From the NCBI GenBank assembly GCA_002104935.1, contig MCGT01000044.1, positions 115,815 to 179,814 of the forward strand: 64,000 nucleotides of DNA, given 5' to 3'. The notes beneath the pieces are model-generated. The model did not search any database, was not told the origin of the DNA, and was given only the letters and a program-made list of their open reading frames with translations. The position numbers and the translations under genes were made by a program. Below are positions 52,300-61,500 of the stretch, piece by piece (position 1 is the first letter of the stretch; each line of letters opens with the position of its first letter). The DNA is from Hesseltinella vesiculosa. Its lineage: Eukaryota > Mucoromycota > Mucoromycetes > Mucorales > Cunninghamellaceae.

Positions 52300-52896
52300 T
52301 GGGTGATAGCAAGTCTTGACCAAGAAAAGGCTTATGACAGGGTTCACCCCAGATACCTCGAGAAAGTGCTTTTCCGCTTTGGCTTCCCAGACAAACTAAT
52401 CAACACACTGAAATCACTTTTCTTTGACACGAAGATATCTCTATCAATCAACGGTTTCTTAGGCGCCCCTTTCCACCAACAGAGAGGATTGCGCCAAGGC
52501 GATCCCCTGTCCCCATTACTGTTCAACCTGGTACTCGAACCACTGCTGGTGGCGATTCAAAACTCGGACGAAATCTCAGGATACGAACCGTTCCCAAACA
52601 ACCCAGAAATCAACGCCAAGGCCATGGCATATGCAGATGACATCGTGGTCTTCCTGAAATCCACTAAAGAATGGAATGCCCTCCGAAGAATATATTCAAG
52701 ATATGCATGGATATCAAACGCGAAGTTAAATGTAGAAAAAACGGAGCTAATATCCACGTCAGGTGCAAACTGGACTGAATGGGAAGAACTGGCTACTTCC
52801 ATCAACACTAGTTGACATGACAAATCCAGCTTGAATGCAGTCCGGTACTTGGGGTACCCGTTGTTCTCCAACAAGTCACAATTAAACAAGTACCGG
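52300..52896 (+). pseudogene. LINE reverse transcriptase fragment, part 1
   Basis: The frame reads IASLDQEKAYDRVHPRYLEK, LRQGDPLSPLLFNLVLEPLL and the active-site block AMAYADDIVVFL. It starts abruptly where a full copy (minus strand at 61.5-64 kb) would have some 100 residues more. It has a stop at 52813-52815 in this frame and is cut at 52896 by the insertion of the Ty3/gypsy element. The sequence resumes at 57,965. Relationship to the 61.5 kb LINE is close in family but not in identity. Confidence 0.85.
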
Positions 52897-53174
52897 TGTT
52901 AAGAATTGACATTGCCCCCTCCTTTTTTATATATTATATATTTTTACTTTTCTTTCCCTGCCTCTTTTCTTTTTCTCTCTTCCTTTTTTTTTTTTCCCTT
53001 TTTTTTCTCTTCCTCTTTTCCTTATTCTTTTGCACGTATACAAAAACCACTTGCTCATAGTGGTAAGTCTATCAATAATCCCTAATAGTGCGCTAACATC
53101 CAATAAAGGTTTTTCTATACTGTTTCCTTTTTCTTTTTTTATAAAGTCCAGCTACAAATTCACCCAGACAAACA
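52897..53174 (+). repeat. 5' LTR of the Ty3/gypsy element
   Basis: 278 bp, TG...CA ends. T/C-rich left half with an AT block (TATATATTATATATTT), a TATA-like GTATACAAAA near 53036-53045 and AATAAAGG near 53102-53109, so U3-R-U5 signals are compact. The last A is also the first base of the gag ATG. Confidence 0.92.
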
Positions 53175-54364
53175 TGGAGGAGACACTGGGATGCTCCAAT
53201 GCTAATGCAGAATCAAGACGCCTCAAAGTACCAATGCCATACGTAAAAGCAAACGACTTGGCATCATGGCTCATGAATTTTAAAAACGCAAGAGACATCA
53301 ACGGACTCTCTGATCTAGAAAGCATTGCCTATGCCAAGGACCGTCTCACCGGAGATGCGTACGTGTGGGCTGCCAGATGCAAGGAAACTACTTGGGAAGG
53401 ATTTGAGCAAAAGCTGACAGCCAAATTTGTTACACCAAGCCAGAATGTGCGCGAAGCTGCACGCGCCGTACTTGATTTCAACGTTACTCAAGGCACTTCC
53501 GACCTGGATATCCTTAATTCATTTGAAGACCATTACCATCATTTCATATATATGACTACCGATGATTCCCCTTACCGCAAAATCCCCAACGATTTCCTGT
53601 TAGGACCTTTGGCAAATGCATTCAATGACGACAGTGCATGTATCAAACTTAAAGGCCTAGCTGCATCATCCAAAAATGTCGACGACATAATTCGAGAAAT
53701 GCGACATTATCTACAGGAAACAAGGAGTCGTAATGGCAATGGTCTAGCCGTCCAAGTTAGCTCCTTACATGATCAATTAACATTGCTCACCAAGAAACTT
53801 GATCAAATGACGACCGCCAATCAACAACCAATCCCTGCTATGCTATCATCACAAGCGCCTCCTATACACCAACGCCCACCTCCTCAAGGACAAAACTACT
53901 CACGTACTCCTTATACACCGCACAAAACGGGTAATTGTTATAATTGCCAGGGGCGGGGACACAACGCCAGTGAATGCCCATCCACATGCAAGATATGCCA
54001 TGGCCAACATGTTTTTTACAAATGCCCCGATTACCAACAAGCGAAAGCCAGACCGCATTCTTCCTTTTTAATTATGGACGCATTCGCCGCTTCAAAACGC
54101 CATATTCAAGAAGATGACGATCAACACGTGCAAGGATCAAAACGCCCACACGTCGACGATACTAATAACACCATTAGCCAAGAGGCCCTCCCGTTTCCTG
54201 ATATGGTTGATATAATGCAAGAAGACCTTCTGGAAGAACCCATAGATGATGCCGTCCCTACAGAGTCCATGGAAAAATCGCCCTCAGATGATATTATTGA
54301 TAACCTCCTAAACGCCAAGGTGCACATGCTGTCGACACACATTATCCCCTTACTTCATACGTAA
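53174..54364 (+). CDS. Gag of the Ty3/gypsy element
   Basis: 396 residues from ATG 53174 to TAA 54362-54364. The capsid-like part (LASWLMNFKNARDINGL, SIAYAKDRLTGDAYVWAARC, LTAKFVTPSQNVREAARAVL) matches the retrotransposon Gag fold. A P/Q-rich linker leads to two zinc knuckles, CYNCQGRGHNASEC (C-X2-C-X4-H-X4-C) and a shorter CKICHGQHVFYKC. The C-terminus is acidic. The ATG shares its A with the last base of the LTR, so there is no untranslated leader between LTR and gag. The frame is open further upstream inside the LTR, but that start would need a non-ATG codon. Confidence 0.88.
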   Translation: MEETLGCSNANAESRRLKVPMPYVKANDLASWLMNFKNARDINGLSDLESIAYAKDRLTGDAYVWAARCKETTWEGFEQKLTAKFVTPSQNVREAARAVLDFNVTQGTSDLDILNSFEDHYHHFIYMTTDDSPYRKIPNDFLLGPLANAFNDDSACIKLKGLAASSKNVDDIIREMRHYLQETRSRNGNGLAVQVSSLHDQLTLLTKKLDQMTTANQQPIPAMLSSQAPPIHQRPPPQGQNYSRTPYTPHKTGNCYNCQGRGHNASECPSTCKICHGQHVFYKCPDYQQAKARPHSSFLIMDAFAASKRHIQEDDDQHVQGSKRPHVDDTNNTISQEALPFPDMVDIMQEDLLEEPIDDAVPTESMEKSPSDDIIDNLLNAKVHMLSTHIIPLLHT

Positions 54365-54404
54365 AGTTCATGAGTCATCAACTCGTAGTGCACATCAATC
54401 CTCA

Positions 54405-54794
54405 ATGCTCAATACTGACAACGGTGACGCATGCCCATTCACTATGGGGTTCCTTGATGATAAACCATGCCCTGTCATACTGGATGGCGGAAGTACCCAA
54501 AATATAATCAGCAAAGCGATGGCTAAACTACTAGGCTATAAGCAAGTTGAAAAAACGGATCATTCCGTATTACTAGCAAATTCTATGGTCGTTCAACCTG
54601 TGGGCCTTCTACGTAACGTGAAATTGACTATCGGCAACAAGACTATCAGTGTCGATGCCATGGTATTTGAAGGCATAGCCTACGATTTTTTGTTGGGCCG
54701 TCGTACCCTCGTACCTTTTCCAAACTGTCATTGTCAACTAATTGGGGCTCCCATGCGTGGACCATTGGAAATGGGCAAGATATGGAAGAAATAA
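54405..54794 (+). CDS. Protease of the Ty3/gypsy element
   Basis: A separate frame of 129 residues after the gag stop. The aspartic protease core reads PVILDGGSTQNIISKAMAKL, then VEGIAYDFLLGRR-like flap and end strands (AMVFEGIAYDFLLGRRTL). The active site is D-G-G-S rather than D-S/T-G, a form known from other gypsy elements. Its 3' end overlaps the pol frame by 64 bases, so pol could be reached by a -1 shift or by reinitiation. Confidence 0.75.
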   Translation: MLNTDNGDACPFTMGFLDDKPCPVILDGGSTQNIISKAMAKLLGYKQVEKTDHSVLLANSMVVQPVGLLRNVKLTIGNKTISVDAMVFEGIAYDFLLGRRTLVPFPNCHCQLIGAPMRGPLEMGKIWKK

Positions 54795-57676
54795 CCGTTT
54801 CTTACTCTCATAACCCTCCGACACTTGCCGCCCCCCGTTCAACCAATGCTTCTGAACCCCCAACCAATCTATCATCAGGTTTTCTAATAATGCTGGAAGA
54901 TGCTAATGAATCAACACCCCTAATGAACGATACTTCTCGTACTGGTCAGCTACATGATATCATCGATAATACACAAATCCTCGATAATACACAAGCCGAC
55001 AGGATGCACGCCATTGTGGAAAAATATTCTGAATCTTTTGGCACTGGCTATGAACACTTGAAAACTACCAACGTTACCAAATTGCATATCGATACTGGTG
55101 AGGCAGCACCCATTTATTGTAAACCATATGGTGGTCTCTCGTTTCAAGACCTTGCTATTCTTAAGGATGATCTGGGACAAATGGTCAAACATGGTATTAT
55201 GCAACCCACTTTATATGTTACTGGAGAACAAGCAAACGGTTGGGCTTTCCCCTGTCGCTACGTCCCCAAAAAGACAGGCGACAAAAGACTAGTCACCAAC
55301 TTTCAACGCCTAAATGATGTCACCAAGCGCGATCCATGGCCATTACCTCGCATCCAAGATTTATTTGATACATTAGCCGGGTCCAAAATATTCTCATCTT
55401 TTGACCTACTCAAGGGCTTTCACCAAATAGGTGTCGATGAGAAGTCCCAATCCAAGTTAACAATCACTACGCCTTTTGGTTGTTTCACCTATGTCGTCAT
55501 GCCATTTGGAATCGTAAATGGTCCTTCCACCTTTTGCCGGGCCATTCATCTCGCTATGCAAGGACGCGTGGATGACTGCGTGGTTGCCTATATTGATGAC
55601 CTCTTATTACATTCTACCAATATCGATCAACACATCCACGACTTTGAACGCTTCATAAAACAAGTCGATGAGGCTAACATGGTCATCAACTCTGCTAAAT
55701 GTGAACTATTCAAGACATCATTGAATTTCCTTGGGTATCATATTGATGCAACAGGATACGTTCCGTCTGACAACATGATCAAAGCCGTTGACCGATTCCC
55801 AAGACCCATCAATGCAGACGGAGTACGCTCGTTTCTAGGACTCGCCGGCCATTACAGAAATCACATCCAATGTTTCACTGAAATAGCTGCACCTCTTCAA
55901 CTTTTGTTAAGAAAAGATGCTCCTTTTGTATGGAAGTCACCCCAGGAAACGGCATTCGACCAACTGAAATCATCACTCTTATCGCGTCAAGTTCTCCGAT
56001 TCCCCAACAGAGAACAACCCTTTGCCTTGTTTACCGATGCATCAAATATTGGGATAGGTGGTGTACTTACTCAACTCCAAGGCGACGAATATTTGCCCGT
56101 TTTTTTTGTATCAAGAAAACTAAAAGATCCCGAAACACGTTACGCCACGGCCGAAAAGGAAATGCTTGCCGTAGTGTTTTGCTTCACGAAATTCCGCAAG
56201 TATTTACTCGATGAACCTTTCAAATTATTTACTGACAATTCGGCATTGACCCATGCATTCAAGAAGGTGAACCCATCAGCGCGCTTACAACGATGGATAC
56301 TTGCTATTCAGGAATTCTCTTTTACCGCAATCCACATCTCAGGAACAAACAATTGTGTCGCTGACTGCCTCTCACGATATCCACTCGATTCAAACCACAC
56401 CGTAGAAGAATGTGAACACGACTTATATCACGGATTACTGGTAGATGAATGCCCTTTGGAAACGTCTCTTATGGAGGTATTTTTATATCTGACCGATCCC
56501 TCAAACCAAAAGGTATCCTCACTTATCAAGAAACGCGCCCGCCACTATCGTCTAAGTGATGATGACAACACCTTACTCAAACGTCATGAAGACAGATACC
56601 TCATTGTTCCCCACATCCCTATGCGTATATCCCTCATTCAACAATATCATGATGGACTTGGACATTTTGGTCTACGTGCTACGTGGAATTCTATCTTTCG
56701 TAAATATTGGTGGCCGGCTATGTACGTCGAAGTTGCTGATCACATCCGCAAATGTGACCCATGTCAAAAATGCTCTAACATGCCCAATATCCCCGCCACC
56801 ATGGGTTATGACACATCATCCGACATCCCCTTCGAAAAATTAGCCATCGATTTTGTGGGACCAATGACACCTTCGTCTAATGGTAACAAATATGTCATCG
56901 TCGCTATCGACATGTGTACCCGTTTCCCCCTTGCAAAAGCGACTCCTGATATACAAGCACACACGGTTGCAAATTTCCTTTATGAAGACGTTTTTACCTT
57001 TTTTGGTCCCCCCAAGATTTTGTTATCCGACAATGGCCGTGCGGTGCAGAACACTGTTATTGACTTTTTATGTAATCACGTTAATACAAGGCATAAATTC
57101 ACATCACCATACCACCCCCAAGCCAATGGTATGGTTGAGCGTCTGAATGGAATTATCACCAATACCATTAGGAAAATGTTACTCGACCTCCATGCCCAAG
57201 AAAAAGACTGGGAATCTCTATTACCATCAGTGCTGTTCAACTACCGCGTCAAAGTGAACGACTCGACTGGGTTTACACCTTTTGAATTACTATATGGATA
57301 TGAGCCACCGTTCCACCGTACTGATCTCATGGTCGACATTGGACGCGTAATTCCTCTGGTACGCACGTTAAAGTCCCGTTCAGCTCGCGATCGGATGGCA
57401 TTAGCAAAAGAAAAGGTCTTACCACCAGACCCTCAATGTATCTTCAAAATTGGTGACCGAGTGCTGCTTTACAATGTCACGCAAACAAGCAAGTTCGCAT
57501 TTTCAAAGAAATTGGGCCCTCGTTTCTTTGACAAGGTATACACTATCACCTCTATTCAAAATGGCACCTGTTTGTTACAAGATGAAACTGGAAAAACTTT
57601 ACCTTCCCCTATGCATCAACATTACCTTCGACCTTTCAGTGATAATCAAGACTTTCCCGCCATGGTCAGTCTTTAG
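54731..57676 (+). CDS. Pol (RT, RNase H, integrase) of the Ty3/gypsy element
   Basis: 981 residues from the first in-frame ATG. Reverse transcriptase: WAFPCRYVPKKTGDKRLVTN, SSFDLLKGFHQIGVDEKSQ, MPFGIVNGPSTFCR and active site VVAYIDDLLLHS. RNase H: FALFTDASNIGIGGVLTQ, ATAEKEMLAVVFCFTKFR, DNSALTHAF. Integrase: zinc domain HFGLRATW...CDPCQKC, catalytic AIDFVGPM, LLSDNGRAVQN and YHPQANGMVERLNG (D, D, E), then a GDRVLLYN end domain without a visible chromodomain. All catalytic acids are present and no stop interrupts. It lies in the same frame as gag but is separated from it by the gag stop and the protease frame. The true N-terminus depends on how it is translated. Confidence 0.93.
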   Translation: MSTNWGSHAWTIGNGQDMEEITVSYSHNPPTLAAPRSTNASEPPTNLSSGFLIMLEDANESTPLMNDTSRTGQLHDIIDNTQILDNTQADRMHAIVEKYSESFGTGYEHLKTTNVTKLHIDTGEAAPIYCKPYGGLSFQDLAILKDDLGQMVKHGIMQPTLYVTGEQANGWAFPCRYVPKKTGDKRLVTNFQRLNDVTKRDPWPLPRIQDLFDTLAGSKIFSSFDLLKGFHQIGVDEKSQSKLTITTPFGCFTYVVMPFGIVNGPSTFCRAIHLAMQGRVDDCVVAYIDDLLLHSTNIDQHIHDFERFIKQVDEANMVINSAKCELFKTSLNFLGYHIDATGYVPSDNMIKAVDRFPRPINADGVRSFLGLAGHYRNHIQCFTEIAAPLQLLLRKDAPFVWKSPQETAFDQLKSSLLSRQVLRFPNREQPFALFTDASNIGIGGVLTQLQGDEYLPVFFVSRKLKDPETRYATAEKEMLAVVFCFTKFRKYLLDEPFKLFTDNSALTHAFKKVNPSARLQRWILAIQEFSFTAIHISGTNNCVADCLSRYPLDSNHTVEECEHDLYHGLLVDECPLETSLMEVFLYLTDPSNQKVSSLIKKRARHYRLSDDDNTLLKRHEDRYLIVPHIPMRISLIQQYHDGLGHFGLRATWNSIFRKYWWPAMYVEVADHIRKCDPCQKCSNMPNIPATMGYDTSSDIPFEKLAIDFVGPMTPSSNGNKYVIVAIDMCTRFPLAKATPDIQAHTVANFLYEDVFTFFGPPKILLSDNGRAVQNTVIDFLCNHVNTRHKFTSPYHPQANGMVERLNGIITNTIRKMLLDLHAQEKDWESLLPSVLFNYRVKVNDSTGFTPFELLYGYEPPFHRTDLMVDIGRVIPLVRTLKSRSARDRMALAKEKVLPPDPQCIFKIGDRVLLYNVTQTSKFAFSKKLGPRFFDKVYTITSIQNGTCLLQDETGKTLPSPMHQHYLRPFSDNQDFPAMVSL

Positions 57677-57686
57677 GAAGGGAGGA

Positions 57687-57964
57687 TGTTAAGAATTGAC
57701 ATTGCCCCCTCCTTTTTTATATATTATATATTTTTACTTTTCTTTCCCTGCCTCTTTTCTTTTTCTCTCTTCCTTTTTTTTTTTTCCCTTTTTTTTCTCT
57801 TCCTCTTTTCCTTATTCTTTTGCACGTATACAAAAACCACTTGCTCATAGTGGTAAGTCTATCAATAATCCCTAATAGTGCGCTAACATCCAATAAAGGT
57901 TTTTCTATACTGTTTCCTTTTTCTTTTTTTATAAAGTCCAGCTACAAATTCACCCAGACAAACA
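57687..57964 (+). repeat. 3' LTR of the Ty3/gypsy element
   Basis: 278 bp, read as identical to the 5' LTR. It follows the purine tract AGGAAGGGAGGA and is followed by CCGG and the second half of the interrupted LINE fragment. Confidence 0.92.
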
Positions 57965-58262
57965 CCGGTACATGGGCTCAATATTGGGAAAGATCGAACA
58001 CCACTGCAACATACTGAAGCAAAGAAAGTTATCCGTCCGAAGTACGAGTTTGATATGCAATTCTTTGATCCTATCCAAATTATGGCATATACTGCGCGTA
58101 ACACCAGTGCCGTCCATTTGGATTGACAAGATCCAGTCCGTAGTCCGCAAGCTAATCCTGTACTTCAACCTGGCGCCTTCCTGGGAAACGATAACGCTAC
58201 CTAAGACCATGGGCGGTTTGGGAACCATTGACATCCGAGCTCAACAGCGTGGCCTCTGTGGC
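57965..58262 (+). pseudogene. LINE reverse transcriptase fragment, part 2
   Basis: This resumes the LINE frame interrupted at 52,896: KIEHHCNILKQRKLSVRSTS, LILSKLWHILRVTPVPSIW and APSWETITLPKTMGGLGTID. The last segment aligns with HPSWETVTLPKRNGGLDLID of the LINE at 61.5 kb. Homology stops near AQQRGLC, so the fragment is truncated on this side too, with no poly(A). Confidence 0.85.
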
Positions 58263-58363
58263 ATGCGCCCTAGCTAAGACGTGAACGGTGTATAGAATGC
58301 TTTGCTCTTTCGTGCGTATTAGCGTCAGGAAGAAAGAAATATACAAGCTGAGGGAGATCCACT

Positions 58364-58413
58364 GTGCGGAGACTTGTTTTAGAATTAGACAAGAGCTCGA
58401 GTAAACTCCGCAC
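58364..58413. repeat. Strong hairpin-forming inverted repeat
   Basis: GTGCGGAG (58364-58371) pairs with CTCCGCAC (58406-58413), and inside it CTTGT (58373-58377) pairs with ACAAG (58389-58393). The whole is 50 bases long and could fold on either strand. No gene is attached; it may belong to a decayed mobile element. Confidence 0.6.
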
Positions 58414-58589
58414 CTAGTCGTATTGCTTAAATCCTTTTTTTTATTTTCCCTTAGTTTCTTTTTCTTCTTCATTCGAATTTTCGAAGTACTAATAAACCTA
58501 ATTGAATTACTTGCTGTGTTTATTAGCCCAAGTTTACATTTTTTTCAATTAATTATCTTATCACGTTTAAAAGCATTTGAACGGTATCA

Positions 58590-58798
58590 TGTCAGTCTAC
58601 CTTCACGGTGAAGCTGCCCTCGCCAAAAATGGCGAAGAGCAAATTGACTTAATGGAAGTCTAGGACTTGCTTGGCTATGAGGACGAGGAAAATGCCTTCG
58701 AAATCATGGTCGGTGAGAAATCGACAGATACGGAGGAAAGTGGCGTTGAAAGGGAATTGTCAGTACCTGAGCCCACTCCAATGTTTTATGAGTGTTAA
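58590..58798 (+). pseudogene. Unidentified acidic reading-frame remnant with one stop
   Basis: From ATG 58590 the frame reads MSVYLHGEAALAKNGEEQID, then LMEV, a TAG at 58662-58664, and LLGYEDEENAFEIM onward to TAA 58796-58798. The compositional consistency across the TAG suggests a formerly longer acidic protein. It is followed at once by a run of about 26 A (58802-58827), as if a reverse-transcribed copy ended here. No family is recognised. Confidence 0.35.
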
Positions 58799-58998
58799 AT
58801 ACAAAAAAAAAAAAAAAAAAAAAAAAAGGGTATCACTCATTTATTGGCACGTCTCACATCATCGGTCCTCTCATCCCATTCATCATCTCAGATTGCAATC
58901 TCCGTCTCCCCTATAAATTCTCAACTTCTATTACAACCTCTCTTCTTTTCCGAATCTCATTCTCGACATCTCGAGAATAAAAACACTACTTTTTGGTC

Positions 58999-59220
58999 TC
59001 ACTTATTCCAAACCGTGTGTTTTTCATAAGCCTCCTTCGATGAAATCTCAGTACATTTGTTGGCAAAGTGACGACCGAATTTGTTGCAGTTGTAGCACTT
59101 GATATTGTCCCATCTGGGGCAGTTACGTTTGAGGTGGCCTTCGCGGTTACACATGTAACAAATGGCCTGGGCCCCCTTGAAGTTTGCTGGAGCGATCACG
59201 TCCTGTGAACTTGAAGCCAA
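58999..59220 (-). pseudogene. Fragment with two zinc knuckles (retroelement Gag/ORF1 type)
   Basis: The minus strand encodes CYMCNREGHLKRNC (C-X2-C-X4-H-X4-C) and a second knuckle CYNCNKFGRHFANKC, one residue longer. Such paired knuckles occur in retrotransposon Gag and LINE ORF1 proteins. No ATG start is present (the frame opens after a TGA), and no more of the element is next to it on this strand. Confidence 0.6.
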
Positions 59221-59423
59221 TCAGTCGCCCTCACATAGCTTGTGCAACCACTGAGCCCCTGCCTGTAACACGATATTTATGAGTCACAGTCAGAGGACTC
59301 TGTTATGATTCTCCCTTCTTCCCCATCTGATTCTATAATCATATAAAAACCAACCACTTCGAATCTCGTATTCTTACATTTTTTTTTACGAATATTCACG
59401 AATCTATAACCCCAATATCAATT
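59206..59423 (+). repeat. Probable LTR/leader of the second gypsy-like element
   Basis: This precedes the gag start at 59424 and contains a TATA-like ATCATATAAAAACCAACCACTT close in form to the CGTATACAAAAACCACTT of the intact LTR. Blocks of it recur as a relic at 29.4 kb. The partner LTR would lie beyond the window, so the limits are uncertain. Confidence 0.45.
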
Positions 59424-61231
59424 ATGAATAACAACAACTTTCAACCTGCCCGCATGGGAAGAGCCAACTCTCCCATCCCTGATGGTTTTGTGGAGGCCGA
59501 CTTCCCGGCCATCACCAGTAGCCCAGCAACGGCTACTTCGTCCAGCGGCTCTACGAGAAGAGTACGCGCTCCCGAGGGAACTGAGGGTCGGCACGGTGTG
59601 GTGGGTACCACACCGGTACAAACAAAAAGGCCCGTGGAACTGATGTCCCTGAGCAGAGTGACGCCTCCTCCGTGGAGAGCAGCCCAATCTCTGCCATGGC
59701 TCAGATTCCTTCCCCCGCTCTACCTTTCCAAGAGGTAGACGATGATGTCGTGATGAAGGAGGCACCCGCCCCACACACTCCCATCATCGAGGTAGATGGT
59801 GACTTTGCCGAAGCCCTCGCTGCTGCTAGACAGGAGCTTGAGGCCAAAGGCAGACTCTACCTGACGATCAGTCAGAGTAGACCCACTGACCCAACCAGGC
59901 TTGCGGCAGTGAGGAATGATATCTTGAATATCAAGGATCATATCCAGGTACTGGAGACCGTTGTCGCCTGCTTGCGAACAGAGTCCATACCTGAAGAAGC
60001 AAAATGCAAGAAGGAAAAAGATGTTCCTAGGAACAAACCTGTCATTCCAGCTGTATTACCGGCATTGCGCCTAATCGGCATGGATACAGATGGTTCCCCT
60101 GATGACCAAAGCCAAAGCAAGTATAAGTCCATGGACGAATACTTCTATGCTTTACAAGGCAAGGCACAGCTCACTACTGAAGCATTGAACCAGAATTGGC
60201 AGAGCGTCCTCCAAATCTCACTTGACTATGACCAGTATACCAGCTTTATTGAGTTCGTCAAGAAGAAGAAAGGGAAGGGTACTAAGCTTTCCAACCTCTC
60301 ATGGTCCAGAGTCAAGACCATGATGATTGATTGTTTCGGTTCTAAGCCGTCGATGAACAATCGCTTGTTGAAAGAGTATGAATCCATGACGATCAGGCGT
60401 TCTGAATCTGTGGATGATTACCTGAAGCGTTGGCGTATCGCTGCTATTGCGGCAAAAAAGGACAAAGATCCCATGGCAGCCAAAGCGTTCATCGAGTCCA
60501 CCAAGACAAATCGGGCCCTTTACAGAGCGCTGCATCTAAAAACAGCCGAGTTAGCTGATTCAGCGAAAGGAGCTCCCACCTTGACAGAAGTCACGAAAGT
60601 GGTGGACGCCATTAGTGCCGCCTGGAATTATGACAAACTGTATGGTAGCCATGAACCAGAGCGTCACGGTACCGCTTCCAGTCAGAAAAAATCACTGAAC
60701 AAGAAGCAGTTGAGCAGGCATAGTGCTAAACGCCGTCGGGACGAACCCAGACCGGAAGATCTATGTGATCGTTACGGCAACAATCGGGTCGCCCATACCA
60801 AGTCGGAATGCTGGAGCAACAACGATTCAGCGAGCAAACGGTACAAGCATGGCAAAGATACGAGACCTGAGACTTCGTTCAGCGCTCGCAATCGACCATC
60901 GCCTAAGCAGCCGTATAGCTTCGCCAAGAAGCCCTCGCAGAACCCCCACGCCAGACGATACATCGTAGACAGTCGGGCCATGGAGGCGCAATGCACACTT
61001 TGCGGTTGTCACTTCCGGGACAAGTATACTCTTCGTTCCCACCTCAAGCTTTCCGGTCATAACATGCCCAGAGCATCGTCGGACAAGAAACCCAATTATA
61101 GGGACGCCTTGCCAAGTGACGATGAAGAACCAATGGAAACAGATTCCAAAGGTAAAAAGCATGATACACCGATATTCTTCAGAATGTCAGAAAAACAAAA
61201 AGGGAGCAAGCGCCACCATACAGGGCATTGA
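59424..61231 (+). pseudogene. Gag of a second Ty3/gypsy-like element, with C2H2 finger
   Basis: The N-terminal part (MNNNNFQPARMGRANSPIPD) runs in one frame to about 59,640 and the rest in another (59,672-61,231), so a frame break lies between. The main part has a helical coiled stretch (FAEALAAARQELEAKGRLYL), a capsid-like domain (YFYALQGKAQLTTEALNQNW, VKTMMIDCFGSKPSMNNRLL, SVDDYLKRWRIAAIAAKKD), a basic region, and near its end a C2H2 finger (CTLCGCHFRDKYTLRSHLKLSGH pattern, C-X2-C-X12-H-X4-H) in place of the usual CCHC knuckle. A DTG protease frame follows. It resembles Gag by architecture; sequence similarity to the first element is low. Confidence 0.65.
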
Positions 61232-61500
61232 GACAATGGCACTTTTGGACACTGGAGCCACACATACGGTAGCTCCATTAGCCCAATCTTTTGCTCCCGT
61301 AATAAAATCAAAATTTACGAAGCTGAAGGGCTCGTCCATCTCGCTGTTGAAGGTCTTGTTTCCAAGAGACTAGGGACTACAGAAAGGTTATGCGTCAAAA
61401 CCGACACCACCGAGGTTCATTGCGTTTTTGAGGTCATGGACATGCCTCAAGGCACAATAATCACCATCGGCATGGATGTAATGTCTGACCTTGGTATAGC
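61196..61500 (+). pseudogene. Protease fragment of the second gypsy-like element
   Basis: Overlapping the gag end in another frame: MALLDTGATHTVAPLAQSF is a retroviral-type aspartic protease active site (D-T-G-A). A stop at 61371-61373 is bypassed only by another frame change, after which ITIGMDVMSDLGIA, a typical end of such proteases, is readable up to the LINE insertion at 61,501. No RT follows in the window. Confidence 0.7.

Larger units (their letters stand above)
52897..57964 (+). mobile_element. Complete young Ty3/gypsy LTR retrotransposon
   Basis: 5,068 bases with direct LTRs of 278 bp at both ends, beginning TGTTAAG and ending AAACA. The two LTRs read the same base for base in my comparison. 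CCGG flanks the element on both sides (52893-52896 and 57965-57968) and appears to be the target duplication. A purine tract (AGGAAGGGAGGA) precedes the 3' LTR. The internal part encodes gag, a protease frame, and pol in the order RT, RNase H, integrase, which is the Ty3/gypsy order. All reading frames look unbroken, so the copy may be recent and active. Confidence 0.95.

Noticed and set aside
53030..53173. Gag frame extended upstream into the 5' LTR
   Set aside because: Needs a non-ATG start and would be translated from LTR sequence that is also present at the 3' end; ATG 53174 is the natural start.
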